A stretch of DNA of 5,912 bases from Bacteroidota bacterium. GTDB taxonomy: Bacteria; Bacteroidota; Bacteroidia; Bacteroidales; UBA10428. Every line of letters starts with the position of its first letter. Within the stretch, counting starts at the first letter, position 1. Location: the NCBI GenBank assembly GCA_029268165.1, contig JAJUGM010000226.1, positions 1 through 5,912 on the forward strand, in the 5' to 3' direction. Of the stretch, positions 5,615 through 5,912 are shown in pieces. A program made the translations under genes and the position numbers. Under the pieces are notes generated by a model. The model was not told the DNA's origin. It saw only the letters and a list, made by a program, of their open reading frames with translations, and searched no databases.

Positions 5615-5912
5615 CTAAAATTCTACACCCAGTGTAACTTCGAGCATACCAAAAGGAATAATGTCTTTACCGGACTTTGGGTTATTTGAACTGCCCACAT
5701 AAGTAGGGTCAATATAGTCCCATTTATATTTAGTTGATGCTGCCCCCAGAAGCGCTCCAAGGTTCAGAAAGAAACCACCCTGAAACCTGAACCTGTATCC
5801 TCCGTTAAAAATGATTACTGCAGAATTAGTAGTTTTTTCCCATTCCCATGCATCTCTCTTGGCATATAAAACAACAGCCTTGTCATATTCAGCCAAAAAT
5901 CCGATGTAAGGT
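5615..5912 (-). CDS. Outer-membrane beta-barrel protein, C-terminal part (runs off the edge)
   Basis: The minus-strand frame is open to the right edge of the window, so only the last 98 residues are visible and the N-terminus with any signal peptide is missing. The sequence alternates hydrophobic and polar residues in probable strands: KAVVLYAKR, SAVIIFNGGYRFRF, GFFLNLGALLGAAS and a last strand GMLEVTLGVEF. It ends in Phe, the usual BAM-recognition ending of outer-membrane barrels. Between the last two strands is a polar loop (KYKWDYIDPTYVGSSNNP) that would face outward. This pattern fits the small Bacteroidota barrel families (OMP_b-brl or DUF3575-like), but the exact family cannot be fixed from the tail. 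It lies upstream of the aminotransferase gene on the same strand with a 175-base gap, so an operon is possible but not indicated. Confidence 0.7.
   Translation of the reverse strand, partial: PYIGFLAEYDKAVVLYAKRDAWEWEKTTNSAVIIFNGGYRFRFQGGFFLNLGALLGAASTKYKWDYIDPTYVGSSNNPKSGKDIIPFGMLEVTLGVEF

Overview
The window looks like a chromosomal stretch from a low-GC member of the Bacteroidota. Evidence: several starts are preceded by the phylum's -7 element (TAnnTTTG), once with a well-spaced TTTG at -33. Start codons lack clear Shine-Dalgarno sequences and sit behind A/T-rich leaders. The gene content (a lipoprotein carboxylesterase, a DUF1987/SiaC-like protein and a beta-barrel protein ending in Phe) also fits. 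The genus cannot be told.

Layout. Bases 1-469 have no convincing gene. They hold one arm of a 56-bp inverted repeat, several small hairpins and a candidate promoter. A complete type-B carboxylesterase lipoprotein follows at 470-2032. Then comes a degraded stretch with what may be the leftover N-terminus of a TonB-receptor-type gene (2145-2333), and a small unknown protein with a glycine-zipper membrane tail (2404-2706) followed by a terminator-like hairpin. A VapBC-like toxin-antitoxin pair (3072-3700) has its own well-formed promoter. Its PIN toxin frame is broken by a single in-frame TAA, although all four catalytic acidic residues remain encoded across the stop. Just after it lies the second arm of the inverted repeat (3763-3818), so the two arms bracket about 3.6 kb carrying the esterase, the remnant, the small membrane protein and the TA pair, with no transposase.

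The right-hand third has ordinary genes. A SiaC-like DUF1987 regulatory protein (4151-4537, +) ends against a class IV aminotransferase of the D-amino-acid type (4534-5439, -), the two stop codons overlapping in the four bases TTAA. A partial outer-membrane beta-barrel protein (5615-5912, -) runs off the right edge.

The genes do not form one pathway. The left part reads as accessory DNA with decay and dispersed repeats, and the right part as housekeeping or regulatory genes. The observations most worth checking are the nonsense-interrupted toxin beside an intact antitoxin, the repeat pair around the accessory block, and the degraded gene start at 2145. I found no CRISPR array, tRNA, rRNA, transposase or recognisable riboswitch.
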